A stretch of DNA of 64,000 nt from Neobacillus sp. FSL H8-0543 (GCF_038592905.1 NZ_CP151943.1:1150001-1214000), one strand, 5' to 3'. Positions 29,792 to 39,060 are shown, counted from the stretch's first letter. Notes: generated by a model from the letters alone, not told the origin. Made by a program: numbers and translations.

Positions 29792-30212
29792 TGAGTGTGC
29801 CTCCTATATATTCTTACTATTTTAGACAATATCATTATTGTAGATATCTTACCAATTTTCTTTATAAAAATGAACAAAAGTATTATCAAATTGCACATAT
29901 ACTTGATTGAAATTTTTATAAAATTCAATTAATTAACATATTCTTACCGTTAATGCCCATATACTAGACTAAGAATAGGAAAAGGGAGGTGGAACCGAAC
30001 GATTTAACAAAGCTGACAAGGAATATTTTGTAAAGCAGGTACTAATGGTGGAAATTTTCAAAAATTCTGGGTACAATATTAATAGACATCTTTAGTATTC
30101 ACTAACGATAAAGAAAAGGAGTTGTCCGCGGAAAACAAATTTACATACTATCATACAGGCGTCGGTAGCAGGATATTGCCTTAGGTTTGAAAAAAGGATA
30201 GGGAGTGGTTCT
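29792..30212. other. 420-bp intergenic region upstream of ytzE
   Basis: AT-rich, with no recognised gene. Two ribosome-site-like runs occur on the plus strand (GGGAGG at ~29992 and AAAGGAG at ~30115). A stop-free stretch of 38 codons follows a TAG near 29980 and ends with TAG at ~30093, encoding RFNKADKEYFVKQVLMVEIF; its only ATG leaves 17 codons. I cannot tell a relic from chance. No terminator or clear promoter was found. Confidence 0.4.
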
Positions 30213-30434
30213 TTGAAACCTTCGACCAACCGGATGTTAAACCGCATCAAATGTATCTACATGTTTATTCGTAATAATGGAACTGTCACAACACAGGAAC
30301 TTGTAGAGGAATTTGGTATCACTCCTCGCACCATACAACGAGATTTAAATGTCTTAGCCTATAATGACTTGGTAATAAGCCCAAGCCGCGGAAAATGGAC
30401 AACAACAGAAAAGAAAGTAAAATTATCATCATAA
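30213..30434 (+). CDS. ytzE: YtzE, short DeoR-type HTH protein
   Basis: 73-residue protein that is only a DeoR-family helix-turn-helix: TQELVEEFGITPRTIQRDLNVLAYNDLV, ending in PSRGKWTTTEKK. It lacks the sugar-phosphate-binding domain, so how it senses a signal is unknown; it may bind DNA alone or as a dimer partner. TTG start 7-8 nt after GGGAG. Confidence 0.9.
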   Translation: MKPSTNRMLNRIKCIYMFIRNNGTVTTQELVEEFGITPRTIQRDLNVLAYNDLVISPSRGKWTTTEKKVKLSS

Positions 30435-30455
30435 ATAACTGAATAAACAAATTCC

Positions 30456-30499
30456 AGCAAACTGTACGTGATCCTATCACGTGCTAGTTTGCTTTTTTT
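30456..30499 (+). terminator. Terminator of ytzE
   Basis: A ~17-bp near-perfect stem (AGCAAACTGTACGTGAT with its complement), 3-nt loop, followed by seven T. Confidence 0.9.
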
Positions 30500-30625
30500 A
30501 ATTTCTATTGAAAATCCCCAAATATATGATATATTAGTATAACACTTTAGCGCTAAAAAGCGTCTAAGTAGAAAAGAAAAAATGTCTACAATACTCTATC
30601 AATAGACTGCAAAGGTAGGAGCATC

Positions 30626-31975
30626 ATGGAGAAGAATCAGCAGGAATTAAAAAAAGGTTTACTGCCAAGGCATGTACAGTTTATTGCCTTAGCTGGAATG
30701 ATTGGTACAGGAATTTTTAAAGGTAGCTCCGATACATTAAATATTGCTGGGCCAAGTGTGGTCTTTACCTATTTAATTGGCGGACTTTTATTATTTATTG
30801 TGATGGCGGCATTAGGTGAGATGGCAATCGCCTTTCCCAATAACAATGTACAGCTGCTTCTAAATAAGGCTTTCGGCTTCCGAATTTCGTTTATAACCGG
30901 ATGGCTTTATTGGATTAACTGGACAATTGTCACTGTTGTTGAATTACTGGCTGCAGGGAGCTTCTTGCAATTTTGGTATCCGTCCGTTCCACTCTGGCTT
31001 TTAAGTCTTTTTTGTGCAGCAGTGATTATCGGAATTAATTTAACTCAAGTAAAGTATTACGGTGAACTCGAGTTTTGGTTTGCAGGAATAAAAATTGTCG
31101 CATTAATTGCTTTTATTGCTTTGGGATCATTAATCATCTTTGGTATCTTTCCAAGTAACATTGAAGATCCGTTATCAAACTATACTGCTCACGGCGGATT
31201 TTTCCCGCATGGGGTCAGCGGAATGATGAGTGCATTTTTAGTAGTAATGTTTTCATATGGCGGGGCTGAACTAATCGGTGTCGCTGTAACCGAGACAAAG
31301 GATGCTGGGCGAGTTATACCTAGTATCATAAAGGGTGCTGTATGGAGAGTAATTATCTTTTATATTTTCCCGATTTTAATTATTTGCGGAATTATGCCGT
31401 GGGATAAGGTCACAGGTGTTGATAGTCCTTTTGTACAGGTTTTTAGTTTATCCGGTTTACCTGGTGCTGCACATATAATGAATTTTGTTTTGTTAACGGC
31501 TGTACTTTCAGCCGCAAATTCTGGCATCTATGCAACATCCAGAACACTTTATTCTATGGGAAAAACAGGAGTAGCGCCAAAGCGTTTAGCTAAAATTTCT
31601 AAAACTGGCATTCCCTTAATAGGAATACTCATCGCTACAGTATCTATTTTAATCGGGGTCTTCTTAGCTTACATGAGCCCTGATCAAGTCATAAGCTATC
31701 TTATGACAATTCCAGGGTTTACAATCATGTTAATCTGGATTGGAATTTGTTCAGCACAATTAAAGCTTAGGTCACAATATAAACAACAACCAGCTTTCCG
31801 AGTAAAATGGTTCCCATTCACCACGATTTTTGCCATTTTAGCATTAAGCATGATCTTTATCGGGTTTATGCTAAGTCCGAATAACCTAATTGGTTCAACC
31901 GTTTGTTTGATAATAGTAGGAATCTTGGTTCTTCTTTCCTTTGTCGTGAAGAATAACAGGACAGCTATGAAGTAA
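30626..31975 (+). CDS. APC-family amino-acid permease
   Basis: 449 aa, about 12 membrane helices. The N-terminus LPRHVQFIALAGMIGTGIFKGSSDTL carries the unwound-helix GxGxF motif of amino-acid/polyamine/cation (APC) permeases of the AAT group (B. subtilis YtnA/RocE/GabP relatives), and ETKDAGRVIPSIIKGAVWRVIIFY is typical. Likely an H+/amino-acid importer; substrate not decidable. Ribosome site GTAGGAG. No terminator follows; the palindromic repeat copy 4 does. Confidence 0.88.
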   Translation: MEKNQQELKKGLLPRHVQFIALAGMIGTGIFKGSSDTLNIAGPSVVFTYLIGGLLLFIVMAALGEMAIAFPNNNVQLLLNKAFGFRISFITGWLYWINWTIVTVVELLAAGSFLQFWYPSVPLWLLSLFCAAVIIGINLTQVKYYGELEFWFAGIKIVALIAFIALGSLIIFGIFPSNIEDPLSNYTAHGGFFPHGVSGMMSAFLVVMFSYGGAELIGVAVTETKDAGRVIPSIIKGAVWRVIIFYIFPILIICGIMPWDKVTGVDSPFVQVFSLSGLPGAAHIMNFVLLTAVLSAANSGIYATSRTLYSMGKTGVAPKRLAKISKTGIPLIGILIATVSILIGVFLAYMSPDQVISYLMTIPGFTIMLIWIGICSAQLKLRSQYKQQPAFRVKWFPFTTIFAILALSMIFIGFMLSPNNLIGSTVCLIIVGILVLLSFVVKNNRTAMK

Positions 31976-32046
31976 TAGATCAGGTTGTCCCAAAAGTATA
32001 AATTTTAGCGGCACCCCTTTTTTTGTGTCGCTCTATGTAATTTGTC

Positions 32047-32176
32047 TGTTGATTTCTGCTCCGGGCGCTTCGCTTTCCGCGGGCGGTCCGGGGAGCCTCC
32101 TCGTCGCTTTGCTCCTGCGGGGTCTCCCCTGCCCCGTCCTCCCGCAGGAGTCTTCGCGCCCTCCTCTCCAATCAAC
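32047..32176. repeat. Palindromic dispersed repeat, copy 4
   Basis: 130 bp, ends TGTTGATT and AATCAACA, inside close to copy 2 (CTTTCCGCGGGCGGTCCGGGGA). It follows the permease gene. Open frames over it on both strands are repeat artefacts. Confidence 0.9.
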
Positions 32177-32225
32177 AGAGTTGAAAAAAATTTCAAAGTT
32201 AACCCAAAAAGTAAGGAGTAACATA

Positions 32226-32272
32226 AAGCTGACTCAAAAGTGATGTCATTTAACAACCTTTTGAGTCAGCCT
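32226..32272 (-). terminator. Terminator after the tubby-like gene
   Basis: A 13-bp perfect stem GCTGACTCAAAAG (32228-32240) / 32258-32270, 17-nt loop; minus-strand tail TTTATG. Confidence 0.65.
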
Positions 32273-32285
32273 CCTTTGAGTTATA

Positions 32286-32807
32286 TTAACCGCCTCCACC
32301 GTTTCCGGCAGCACTTTGTTTACGCTTTATTATTGCATTTATCCCCATCACCATTGCAATTAGTTCCTCATTGGAGATATGACTAGAATAATTACTCAAT
32401 TGATAGGCCGGTGAGGCAAAAAAACCACTTACCTTTTCAAACTTTCCAACCAGATTAGATTGTTCATCGGTAATATCATATTCACGAGAGAAGGCTTCAC
32501 CTTTAATTTGAAAAACTCCACGGCCATAGGCATCGTATTCATATTTTTTGGCTAAAAAGGTCAGTTTCGCTTTTAGAACACCGATCTCCTGTTCATTCGC
32601 ATCATAAATCTGCCACTTATTACTAAAAAAAGGGAACTTACCGCTAACCACTGTCCTTCCATTGGTATCTAGTACATCAATACTGGAAGAAAAAGCACTT
32701 TTTAAATCCAATTCACCAATGTTTTCTTTTAAACTATTATATATTTCCGTCCTACCTGTCGAAAAGAAGTTATCTTTAAAGTAGAGCACTTTTTTATCGC
32801 TCATCAT
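32286..32807 (-). CDS. Tubby-like / LURP-one-related family protein
   Basis: About 173 aa, unknown function. The alternating short strands (VLDTNGRTVVSGKFPFFSNKWQIYD, GVFQIKGEAFSREYDITDEQSNLVGKFEK) fit the tubby C-terminal-like (LOR/YxjI) beta-barrel that in other systems binds membrane lipids. It ends in the odd tail AAGNGGGG. Three ATGs stand in a row (32810, 32807, 32804) behind GGGGGTGG; the middle or last has the better spacing. Confidence 0.75.
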   Translation of the reverse strand: MMSDKKVLYFKDNFFSTGRTEIYNSLKENIGELDLKSAFSSSIDVLDTNGRTVVSGKFPFFSNKWQIYDANEQEIGVLKAKLTFLAKKYEYDAYGRGVFQIKGEAFSREYDITDEQSNLVGKFEKVSGFFASPAYQLSNYSSHISNEELIAMVMGINAIIKRKQSAAGNGGGG

Positions 32808-32879
32808 CATCCACCCCCGAAGAAGTCCCATTTCTATAAATACGATTTCTACGGGTAAAAAGTTTCATCAGTGGTGGTG

Positions 32880-32975
32880 TTATTCGTCTTTAAATAGTTC
32901 AAAGTGAAATCTTATGAATTGTGCCACTCCAGTTGATGCCAGTTCATGAATGATTCTTAAACTATTCGAAGCCAT
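32880..32975 (-). CDS. Possible 31-residue peptide
   Basis: The frame reads MASNSLRIIHELASTGVAQF and on to ELFKDE, a plausible amphipathic helix with an acidic end. It begins 2 nt after the speD terminator and has no ribosome site, so translation is doubtful. Kept because its composition looks coding; it could equally be chance. Confidence 0.25.
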   Translation of the reverse strand: MASNSLRIIHELASTGVAQFIRFHFELFKDE

Positions 32976-32976
32976 A

Positions 32977-33011
32977 TAAAAAAGCAGCTTTATTTTTAGT
33001 AAAGCCGCCTT
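32977..33011 (-). terminator. Terminator of speD
   Basis: Minus strand GCGGCTTTA pairs with TAAAGCTGC (33008-33000 / 32992-32984), followed by TTTTTT. Confidence 0.85.
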
Positions 33012-33068
33012 TTCCTCCTTTTGGCAATGATCCGACGACATAGTAGCACGATCATAATAATTGTCATT

Positions 33069-33878
33069 TTATTGGACGATGTTTTTCCCATAGAAGATTT
33101 CATCCATCTCTAGCTTTAATCTCTCAGTGATTTCAATATGCTCGTCAGGATGCAAGGATTCTTTAGTATAGCCAAATAAATAGTTATTTAAGTCAAATTC
33201 CCGTAATTTACATTTCGTATGAAAAATATTTTCTTGATACACATTTACATCAATCATATCAAATAATTCGCCCACATCGTCTGGAATATAGTTTTGAATC
33301 GAACTAATTTCATGATCAATAAATAATTTGTGACCCGTTTTGTCGCGCGTAAAACCACGGACCCGGTAATCAATCGTCATCACATCCGTCTCAAACGAAC
33401 GTATAAGATAATGCAGTGCTTTTAGCGGAGATATCTCACCGCATGTTGATACATCGATATCTGCCCGAAAAGTACTAATCCCCTCATCTGGATGAAATTC
33501 AGGGTATGTATGAACGGTGATATGACTCTTATCTAACTGCATAACAACAGACTCCGGCAATGGCCCAGGTGACTCTTCAAATGATTCTGAAGGAGCATCT
33601 TCCACCGCTCCTTCAGACACCAACATAGTGACACTGGCACCTGCGGGCTCAAAATCTTGGCTTGCAACATTTAATACATGAGCACCAATAATTTCCGATA
33701 CGTGTTTTAATATATTCTGCAATCTTTCTGCACTGTATTCCTCATCAATATACTTTAAGTAGGCTTCTCGTTCTTCCTTATTTCTTGTAAAACAAATATC
33801 ATACATATTAAAACTCAATGATTTGGTCAGGTTATTAAAGCCATGTAATTCAATGTGCTGTTCGTGTGTAAGTTTCAT
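33069..33878 (-). CDS. speD: S-adenosylmethionine decarboxylase, E. coli type
   Basis: Self-processing pyruvoyl enzyme that decarboxylates SAM to give the aminopropyl donor for spermidine. The 269-aa proenzyme resembles the ~264-aa E. coli SpeD across its length ([48 protein letters not shown]), not the ~125-aa B. subtilis enzyme. Cleavage should occur between Lys117 and Ser118 ([12 protein letters not shown]), Ser becoming pyruvoyl. No speE lies nearby. GGGGGAG precedes the ATG. Divergent from dps. Confidence 0.93.
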   Translation of the reverse strand: MKLTHEQHIELHGFNNLTKSLSFNMYDICFTRNKEEREAYLKYIDEEYSAERLQNILKHVSEIIGAHVLNVASQDFEPAGASVTMLVSEGAVEDAPSESFEESPGPLPESVVMQLDKSHITVHTYPEFHPDEGISTFRADIDVSTCGEISPLKALHYLIRSFETDVMTIDYRVRGFTRDKTGHKLFIDHEISSIQNYIPDDVGELFDMIDVNVYQENIFHTKCKLREFDLNNYLFGYTKESLHPDEHIEITERLKLEMDEIFYGKNIVQ

Positions 33879-33985
33879 GACTACTCCCCCTTAAACAGGC
33901 TGTAAATATTTTTAGATTACCCCGTTTTGTTCCATGTTAGTTATTTTTGTTTAAAATCACATTAACGAATAAACACTTTCCTTAT

Positions 33986-34000
33986 TTATAATTATTATTA
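33986..34000 (+). promoter_or_regulatory. PerR-type operator upstream of dps
   Basis: TTATAATTATTATTA matches the PerR box TTATAATNATTATAA with one mismatch. It ends 7 nt before the dps -35. PerR de-represses mrgA/dps-type genes under peroxide in B. subtilis. Confidence 0.65.
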
Positions 34001-34007
34001 TTTAGTA

Positions 34008-34035
34008 TTTACTTTTAAATAGTATGTGTTATAAT
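34008..34035 (+). promoter_or_regulatory. SigA promoter of dps
   Basis: TTTACT (34008-34013), 16-nt spacer, TATAAT (34030-34035). Confidence 0.65.
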
Positions 34036-34067
34036 TAATTTAGATGATATATTAGGAGGAATGACCA

Positions 34068-34502
34068 ATGACTTTAGAACAAACAATCAATCAACAAATC
34101 GCAAACTGGAATATATTATATACGAAACTGCACCAGTTCCATTGGTACGTAAAAGGTCCGCATTTCTTTACCTTGCATGCTAAATTTGAAGAATTATATG
34201 ATGAGGCAGCAGCAACAATAGACGAATTAGCTGAACAATTATTAACGATTGATGGCAAACCCATTTCAACATTAAAAGAATACCTTCAGTATGCTACCTT
34301 AGAAGAAACATCTGACATGTTAACTGCAGAAGAAATGGTACAAGCACTCATAAATGACTACTCTTTATTAATTTCTGATTTAATAACCGGAAAAGAAGTG
34401 GCCGAACAAAACAATGATGAAGTTACCGGTGATATCTTCTTAGAACTAATTGGCAAACTCAATAAACACAACTGGATGCTAAAATCATTTTTACAAGGAT
34501 AA
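34068..34502 (+). CDS. dps: Dps-family ferritin-like DNA/iron protection protein
   Basis: Dps dodecamers oxidise and store Fe2+ and shield DNA from peroxide. 144 aa. The inter-subunit ferroxidase residues are intact: HQFHWYVKGPHFFTLHAKFEELYDE with His25 and His37, then IDE at Asp52. There is no long basic tail, so DNA binding would be weak, as in Listeria Dps. AGGAGGA ribosome site; PerR-type box upstream; hairpin terminator after it. Confidence 0.95.
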   Translation: MTLEQTINQQIANWNILYTKLHQFHWYVKGPHFFTLHAKFEELYDEAAATIDELAEQLLTIDGKPISTLKEYLQYATLEETSDMLTAEEMVQALINDYSLLISDLITGKEVAEQNNDEVTGDIFLELIGKLNKHNWMLKSFLQG

Positions 34503-34508
34503 AATGTT

Positions 34509-34546
34509 AAAAAACGCATGTGGCTACGATTGCCACATGCGTTTTT
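34509..34546. terminator. Bidirectional terminator of dps and rluB/rsuA-like gene
   Basis: A 14-bp perfect stem AAAACGCATGTGGC (34511-34524) with 34532-34545; its right arm overlaps the stop codon of the neighbouring minus-strand gene. Confidence 0.9.
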
Positions 34547-35264
34547 ACTTCACCTCATAGGTCTTTAGTAATTCTACTTCCTCATCGGTTAATTCGCGAT
34601 ACTCGCCAAGTTCAAGTGTTTCATCCAAAGGTAATGGCCCCATGGAAATCCGCTTAAGATAGACCACTCTTTTACCAACTGCTTCAAACATCCTTTTTAC
34701 TTGATGAAACTTGCCTTCAGTAATCGTTAGTTCAATGTCTGACATGATACCAGATTTTAAAATTTGCAGTTCCCCTGGCTTTGTTTCATAGCCGTCGTCA
34801 AGTGTAACGCCGGCTGCAAATGCCTTAACATCTGCCTCGGTTACTTCTCCCTCAATGACCGCAAAGTAAGTCTTGGGGACATGCTTTTTCGGAGATAGCA
34901 AGCGGTGGGCTAGCTGTCCGTCATTGGTAATAAGTAATAACCCCTCGGTATCCTTATCCAATCTTCCGACAGGAAATGGCTCGTACACCTGATCTCCCAA
35001 TTCCAATAAATCGATGACTGTTTCCTGGGAACTGTCTTCAGTCGCTGATAAAACTTCTTGAGGCTTGTTCATCATTAAATAAATAAATTCTTTGTATTCA
35101 ATGATTTCACCATTTAGCGTAATTGTTTGGCTGTTTGTATCAACATGCTGTTTGGCATCCTTCACGACAGCATCATCAACTTTAACAGCGCCGCTTTTTA
35201 ATAATTGCTTTACTTCCTTACGGCTGCCATAGCCAAGATTGGCTAGCATTTTATCTATTCTCAA
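34545..35264 (-). CDS. ytzG: RsuA-family 16S rRNA pseudouridine synthase YtzG
   Basis: 239 aa. N-terminal S4 RNA-binding domain (RIDKMLANLGYGSRKEVKQLLKSGAVKVD) followed by the RsuA catalytic core with GRLDKDTEGLLLITNDG (catalytic Asp) and the late EGKFHQVKRMFEA. Related E. coli RsuA makes pseudouridine 516 in 16S rRNA. TTG start, 6 nt after GGAGG. 25 nt downstream of ytgP, probably co-transcribed. Confidence 0.9.
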   Translation of the reverse strand: MRIDKMLANLGYGSRKEVKQLLKSGAVKVDDAVVKDAKQHVDTNSQTITLNGEIIEYKEFIYLMMNKPQEVLSATEDSSQETVIDLLELGDQVYEPFPVGRLDKDTEGLLLITNDGQLAHRLLSPKKHVPKTYFAVIEGEVTEADVKAFAAGVTLDDGYETKPGELQILKSGIMSDIELTITEGKFHQVKRMFEAVGKRVVYLKRISMGPLPLDETLELGEYRELTDEEVELLKTYEVK

Positions 35265-35289
35265 AGAGAACCTCCTCCTGTTTTACCTA

Positions 35290-36912
35290 TTACACTTTCA
35301 TTTTCAATTTCCGCTTTAATTTATTTACTCTGTCACCAAATAGTTTGTTTACAAGACCTGATTTCAATCCAAGGTAAAAATAGAGGGTTGCTCCAACTCC
35401 TGCGCAAATAATAATGATGAGAATAGATTGAAACGTTGATGCAGGATTTAGAAATAACAACAATAATTGAAGTACTAATTCGGTTGCTACCCACATAAAA
35501 CCAGCAAAAATTACTATCAGTAGGCTTCTTCGCCAAACTAATAGGAACCGGTAATTTGCATACTTTTTTATCACAAATAACTGAATTAATATGGCAGCAA
35601 GATACCCCAATGCTGTTGCATATACTGCACCAGTGGTTTCAAATCTATTGATAAGTGGGATATTTACAGATAATTTTACTAATAATCCCACAAGTAAGCT
35701 TAAAACGGTAAACCGCTGTTCATTGATTCCCTGCAAAATTGCCGCTGTTACTAAATATAATGCAAAAAGAATGGCCACTGGGGCGTAGGCATTTAATACT
35801 TCGGTTCCAAGTGCCTTATGTTCATAAAATACCGTATAGATTGGTTCAGCTAATAGGGAAAGTCCTATTGCTGCCGGCAGGGTTAAAAATAGTAATATTT
35901 GGAAGGCTTGGTTTAACTGTTGATGTAGACTTTTTCGGTCCAAATCAACAAATGCCTTCGTTATACTTGGTACAAGCGCTAATGAAAAACCAGTTGCCAA
36001 TGATACTGGAATGATGACAATTTTATGGGACTCGAAATTCAAGACGGAAAATGCTGCTTTTGCAACAGGCTCATTGTGACCGAGGTCCATCATTGCTCGT
36101 GTAAAGGTAAATTGGTCAATTGCTTGAAACAATGGGCCTGCAATCCCGACAAAAACAAACGGGGCTGCATATACGATGATTTCCTTATAGATTTCTCCAA
36201 GCGACACCTGTACCGTTCCTTTATCTTGTTCAAGAAGCTGGTCAAGGTACGGTTTCCTTTTATACCAATACCAAAGTAAAACGGCTAAGCCACCAATTGC
36301 ACCAATGAAAGCTGCAAAGGTTGCTACACTAACCGCTGTTACAATACTACCATTTAATATTTTAAGTACAATAAAGGCACCTGCAAGTGTAAAGGTGATT
36401 CGGACAATTTGTTCCACGACCTGTGACACGGCAGATGGTCCCATCGATTGATGTCCCTGAAAGAAACCCCTAATTAGACTCATAAACGGAACAACAATTA
36501 GAGCAAAACTTACGGCACGGATAACCGTTGTGATATCCTTTACACTCGATCCGATATCTTCATCATCAGGAAAAACCCACCCTGCCATAACAGGTGCGGA
36601 TAAATAGAGAACTAAAAAGGAGGCAAAACCAGTCAACATCATAATTACTAATCCAGATTTGAACAATTGCCTACCAACAGCATACTCTTCCAGTGCATTA
36701 TATTTTGAAATAAACTTAGAAACAGCTAGCGGTATTCCAGCCGTTGCAATACTAATAAATATCGTATAGGGTATATAGGAATAGGAATACAGTGCTGTCC
36801 CTTCAGACCCTACAATTTGATAAAATGGGATGACATAAAACAAGCCAATAACCTTGGATATAATCGTACCCAAAGTTAAAATAAATGTACCTTGAATTAA
36901 CTTAGACGACAT
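35290..36912 (-). CDS. ytgP: MOP-superfamily flippase YtgP
   Basis: 540 aa, about 14 membrane helices, of the polysaccharide-exporter (MurJ/Wzx-like) branch of the MOP superfamily. B. subtilis YtgP has been proposed as a lipid II flippase able to replace E. coli MurJ; the same role is inferred here. N-terminus GTFILTLGTIISKVIGLFYVIPFYQIVG carries the expected charged residues in helix 1. ATG 36912 follows GGAAGGGA; the opening at 36963 is unsupported. Confidence 0.9.
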   Translation of the reverse strand: MSSKLIQGTFILTLGTIISKVIGLFYVIPFYQIVGSEGTALYSYSYIPYTIFISIATAGIPLAVSKFISKYNALEEYAVGRQLFKSGLVIMMLTGFASFLVLYLSAPVMAGWVFPDDEDIGSSVKDITTVIRAVSFALIVVPFMSLIRGFFQGHQSMGPSAVSQVVEQIVRITFTLAGAFIVLKILNGSIVTAVSVATFAAFIGAIGGLAVLLWYWYKRKPYLDQLLEQDKGTVQVSLGEIYKEIIVYAAPFVFVGIAGPLFQAIDQFTFTRAMMDLGHNEPVAKAAFSVLNFESHKIVIIPVSLATGFSLALVPSITKAFVDLDRKSLHQQLNQAFQILLFLTLPAAIGLSLLAEPIYTVFYEHKALGTEVLNAYAPVAILFALYLVTAAILQGINEQRFTVLSLLVGLLVKLSVNIPLINRFETTGAVYATALGYLAAILIQLFVIKKYANYRFLLVWRRSLLIVIFAGFMWVATELVLQLLLLFLNPASTFQSILIIIICAGVGATLYFYLGLKSGLVNKLFGDRVNKLKRKLKMKV

Positions 36913-37158
36913 AACTTCGAATCCCTTCCTAGTGAAGAAAAAGTACAGTGAGCAAGATATCAACGATTATTCGACGATTTTTGCACACTATTAGTAGTTT
37001 ACATCTCTTTCGGTTGTGATGCTACTAACAAATAGGTTAAATTTAATAATATCTGTTGACATTTTGTTCTCTTTTTTAATAAGAGTGGTTATGTTTATAA
37101 TAAATAGTTATGCAAACAGTTTACCAAGTAAATGAAAATACATAAAGTTGGTGGAAGT

Positions 37159-38439
37159 ATGGATTATGATGTAATCGTTATTGGTGGCGGACCCTCTGGC
37201 TTAATGGCGGCGATTGCTGCTGGTGAAAAAGGCGCGAAGGTTTTATTGATTGATAAAGGGGATAAGCTTGGCAGAAAGCTCGCCATTTCTGGAGGCGGCC
37301 GCTGTAATGTGACAAATCGGCTCCCTGTAGAGGAAATTATTAAGCACTTGCCTGGTAACGGGAAGTTTTTATATAGTGCCTTTTCGATTTTTAGTAATGA
37401 AGATATTATCAAGTTCTTTGAAAAGCTAGGGATCGAATTAAAGGAAGAGGATCATGGACGGATGTTTCCGGTATCCAATAAAGCACAATCCGTTGTCGAT
37501 GCACTATTGGATCGATTAGAAAAACTCAACGTGCGGATCTTCAAAAACTGTTCAGTAGCTGACATTCACTATAAAGACGGTCATATTTCTGAGATATTGC
37601 TTAAAGACGGGACAAGCATCACTGCCAAATCTATTGTTATTGCTGTCGGCGGTAAATCAGTTCCCCATACCGGTTCAACTGGTGATGGCTATGCCTGGGC
37701 AAAAAAAGCTGGTCATACGATTACGGAGCTATTTCCTACGGAGGTGCCTGTCACCTCAAACGAACCATTTATTAAGAATAAATCACTGCAGGGTCTTTCG
37801 CTAAGGGATATTGATTTAAGTGTACTGAATCCTAAAGGAAAACCAATCATTGCTCACCGAATGGATATGATTTTTACCCATTTTGGTTTGAGTGGACCTG
37901 CTGTCCTGAGATGCAGTCAGTTTGTCGTTAAAGCGCTGAAGAAGTATAAGCTGAACGAAGTAACGATGAGCCTTGATGTTCTCCCTGATAAAAAGGAAGA
38001 AGAAATTTTTCAAGAAGTTATTAATCTCGTGAAAAAGAGTGAACCTAAGAAAAGTATTAAAAACACATTAAAAGGGTTCGTCCCTGAACGATATCTTTTG
38101 TTTCTTTTTGAACAAAACGAAATTGACCCTTCTGAGCAAGGTGCAACGATTTCAAATGAAAAAATCCGCAGCTTCGCAAAAAGCTGTAAACAATTTCATA
38201 TTAAAGTAAATGGTACGCTACCATTGGAAAAAGCATTTGTAACTGGTGGCGGCGTGTCTGTTAAAGAAATTGAACCGCAAACAATGGCATCGAAAGTTAT
38301 GAATGGCTTATATTTCTGCGGTGAAATCCTTGATGTCCATGGATACACGGGCGGATATAACATCACGTCAGCTTTAGTTACCGGCAGGCTCGCAGGAACA
38401 AACGCAGCACTTTCTGCAAATAAAAGTTATCAGTCCTGA
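37159..38439 (+). CDS. ytfP: NAD(P)/FAD-dependent oxidoreductase YtfP (HI0933 family)
   Basis: 426-aa flavoprotein. Dinucleotide fold [19 protein letters not shown] at the start, [35 protein letters not shown], and C-terminal [17 protein letters not shown] with [17 protein letters not shown]. The HI0933 family's substrate is unknown. Start ATG 37159 lies just after GGTGGAAG and matches the family; the ATG at 37132 lacks a ribosome site. Confidence 0.9.
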   Translation: MDYDVIVIGGGPSGLMAAIAAGEKGAKVLLIDKGDKLGRKLAISGGGRCNVTNRLPVEEIIKHLPGNGKFLYSAFSIFSNEDIIKFFEKLGIELKEEDHGRMFPVSNKAQSVVDALLDRLEKLNVRIFKNCSVADIHYKDGHISEILLKDGTSITAKSIVIAVGGKSVPHTGSTGDGYAWAKKAGHTITELFPTEVPVTSNEPFIKNKSLQGLSLRDIDLSVLNPKGKPIIAHRMDMIFTHFGLSGPAVLRCSQFVVKALKKYKLNEVTMSLDVLPDKKEEEIFQEVINLVKKSEPKKSIKNTLKGFVPERYLLFLFEQNEIDPSEQGATISNEKIRSFAKSCKQFHIKVNGTLPLEKAFVTGGGVSVKEIEPQTMASKVMNGLYFCGEILDVHGYTGGYNITSALVTGRLAGTNAALSANKSYQS

Positions 38440-38446
38440 TTTTATA

Positions 38447-38632
38447 TCAGGACCGATATATGATCATGGCTGAGAAACAATAGATTTGTTCCTCGTCTTC
38501 ATCTTCTGTTATTGCAGCGACATTATACTTTATATCCAGCAGTTTCTGTTCTTCCAGACCTTTTAAAAAACGGTTCATTTCTTTTTCTAAATCCTTCTCA
38601 TGCTCGCGATCAAACAGTTTGACCTGTATCAT
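38447..38632 (-). CDS. cse60: Sporulation protein Cse60
   Basis: Small acidic protein (61 aa) reading MIQVKLFDREHEKDLEKEMN to the tail EQIYCFSAMIIYRS, matching Cse60, a mother-cell (SigE-dependent in B. subtilis) sporulation protein of unknown role. Start at ATG 38632, 4 nt after GGGAGAGGG. The longer open frame to 38761 includes a hydrophobic stretch read from the rhodanese terminator and is rejected. I saw no clear SigE promoter. Confidence 0.88.
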   Translation of the reverse strand: MIQVKLFDREHEKDLEKEMNRFLKGLEEQKLLDIKYNVAAITEDEDEEQIYCFSAMIIYRS

Positions 38633-38702
38633 TGGACCCTCTCTCCCTTGCTTTTTTTTACTAGTATCTCCACATTTTCTGAAAATTAAAAATAAAATAT
38701 AT

Positions 38703-38737
38703 AAAAAAAGGCGATTCCACTGCGGAATCGCCTTTTT
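38703..38737 (-). terminator. Terminator of the rhodanese gene
   Basis: A 9-bp perfect stem GGCGATTCC (38710-38718) / 38724-38732 with U-run on the minus strand. Confidence 0.85.
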
Positions 38738-38739
38738 GC

Positions 38740-39045
38740 TTATTTCTTTTCTCCTGTCCAATCTAACATACCACCAATCATATTGCGGACCTTATAGCCT
38801 TGGTCTTGGAGGTAGTGACAAACATTCCCGCTGCGTGCGCTCGAGCGGCAAATAAAGATATATTCTTTTTCCTTATCGAAGTAATCCAAATTCGCTGGAA
38901 TCTCCATCATGCGAATATGTTTGGCTCCGGGAATCATTCCCTGCGCAACCTCTTCGTCTTCCCTTACATCAACCAACTCAAGTTTTTCCCCTTTCTCAAG
39001 CTTTTTTTGTAACTCCTCTGGTGTAATAATCTGTATTTCTTCCAT
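38740..39045 (-). CDS. ytwF: Single-domain rhodanese YtwF
   Basis: 101-aa sulfurtransferase domain. Substrate-binding VDVREDEEVAQGMIPGAKHI and the active loop CRSSARSG with the persulfide-forming cysteine are intact. Likely moves sulfane sulfur in the cytoplasm. Downstream of leuS but separated by leuS's own hairpin. Confidence 0.92.
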   Translation of the reverse strand: MEEIQIITPEELQKKLEKGEKLELVDVREDEEVAQGMIPGAKHIRMMEIPANLDYFDKEKEYIFICRSSARSGNVCHYLQDQGYKVRNMIGGMLDWTGEKK

Positions 39046-39060
39046 CCTGCCACCCCTTCG

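Noticed and set aside
38640..38720. SigE promoter of cse60
   Set aside because: ATATATT and GATACTAG resemble the two boxes but are 27 nt apart, about twice the required spacing.
38633..38761. N-terminal extension of cse60 with a hydrophobic stretch
   Set aside because: The extension reads through the rhodanese terminator; the Cse60 start with its ribosome site is at 38632.
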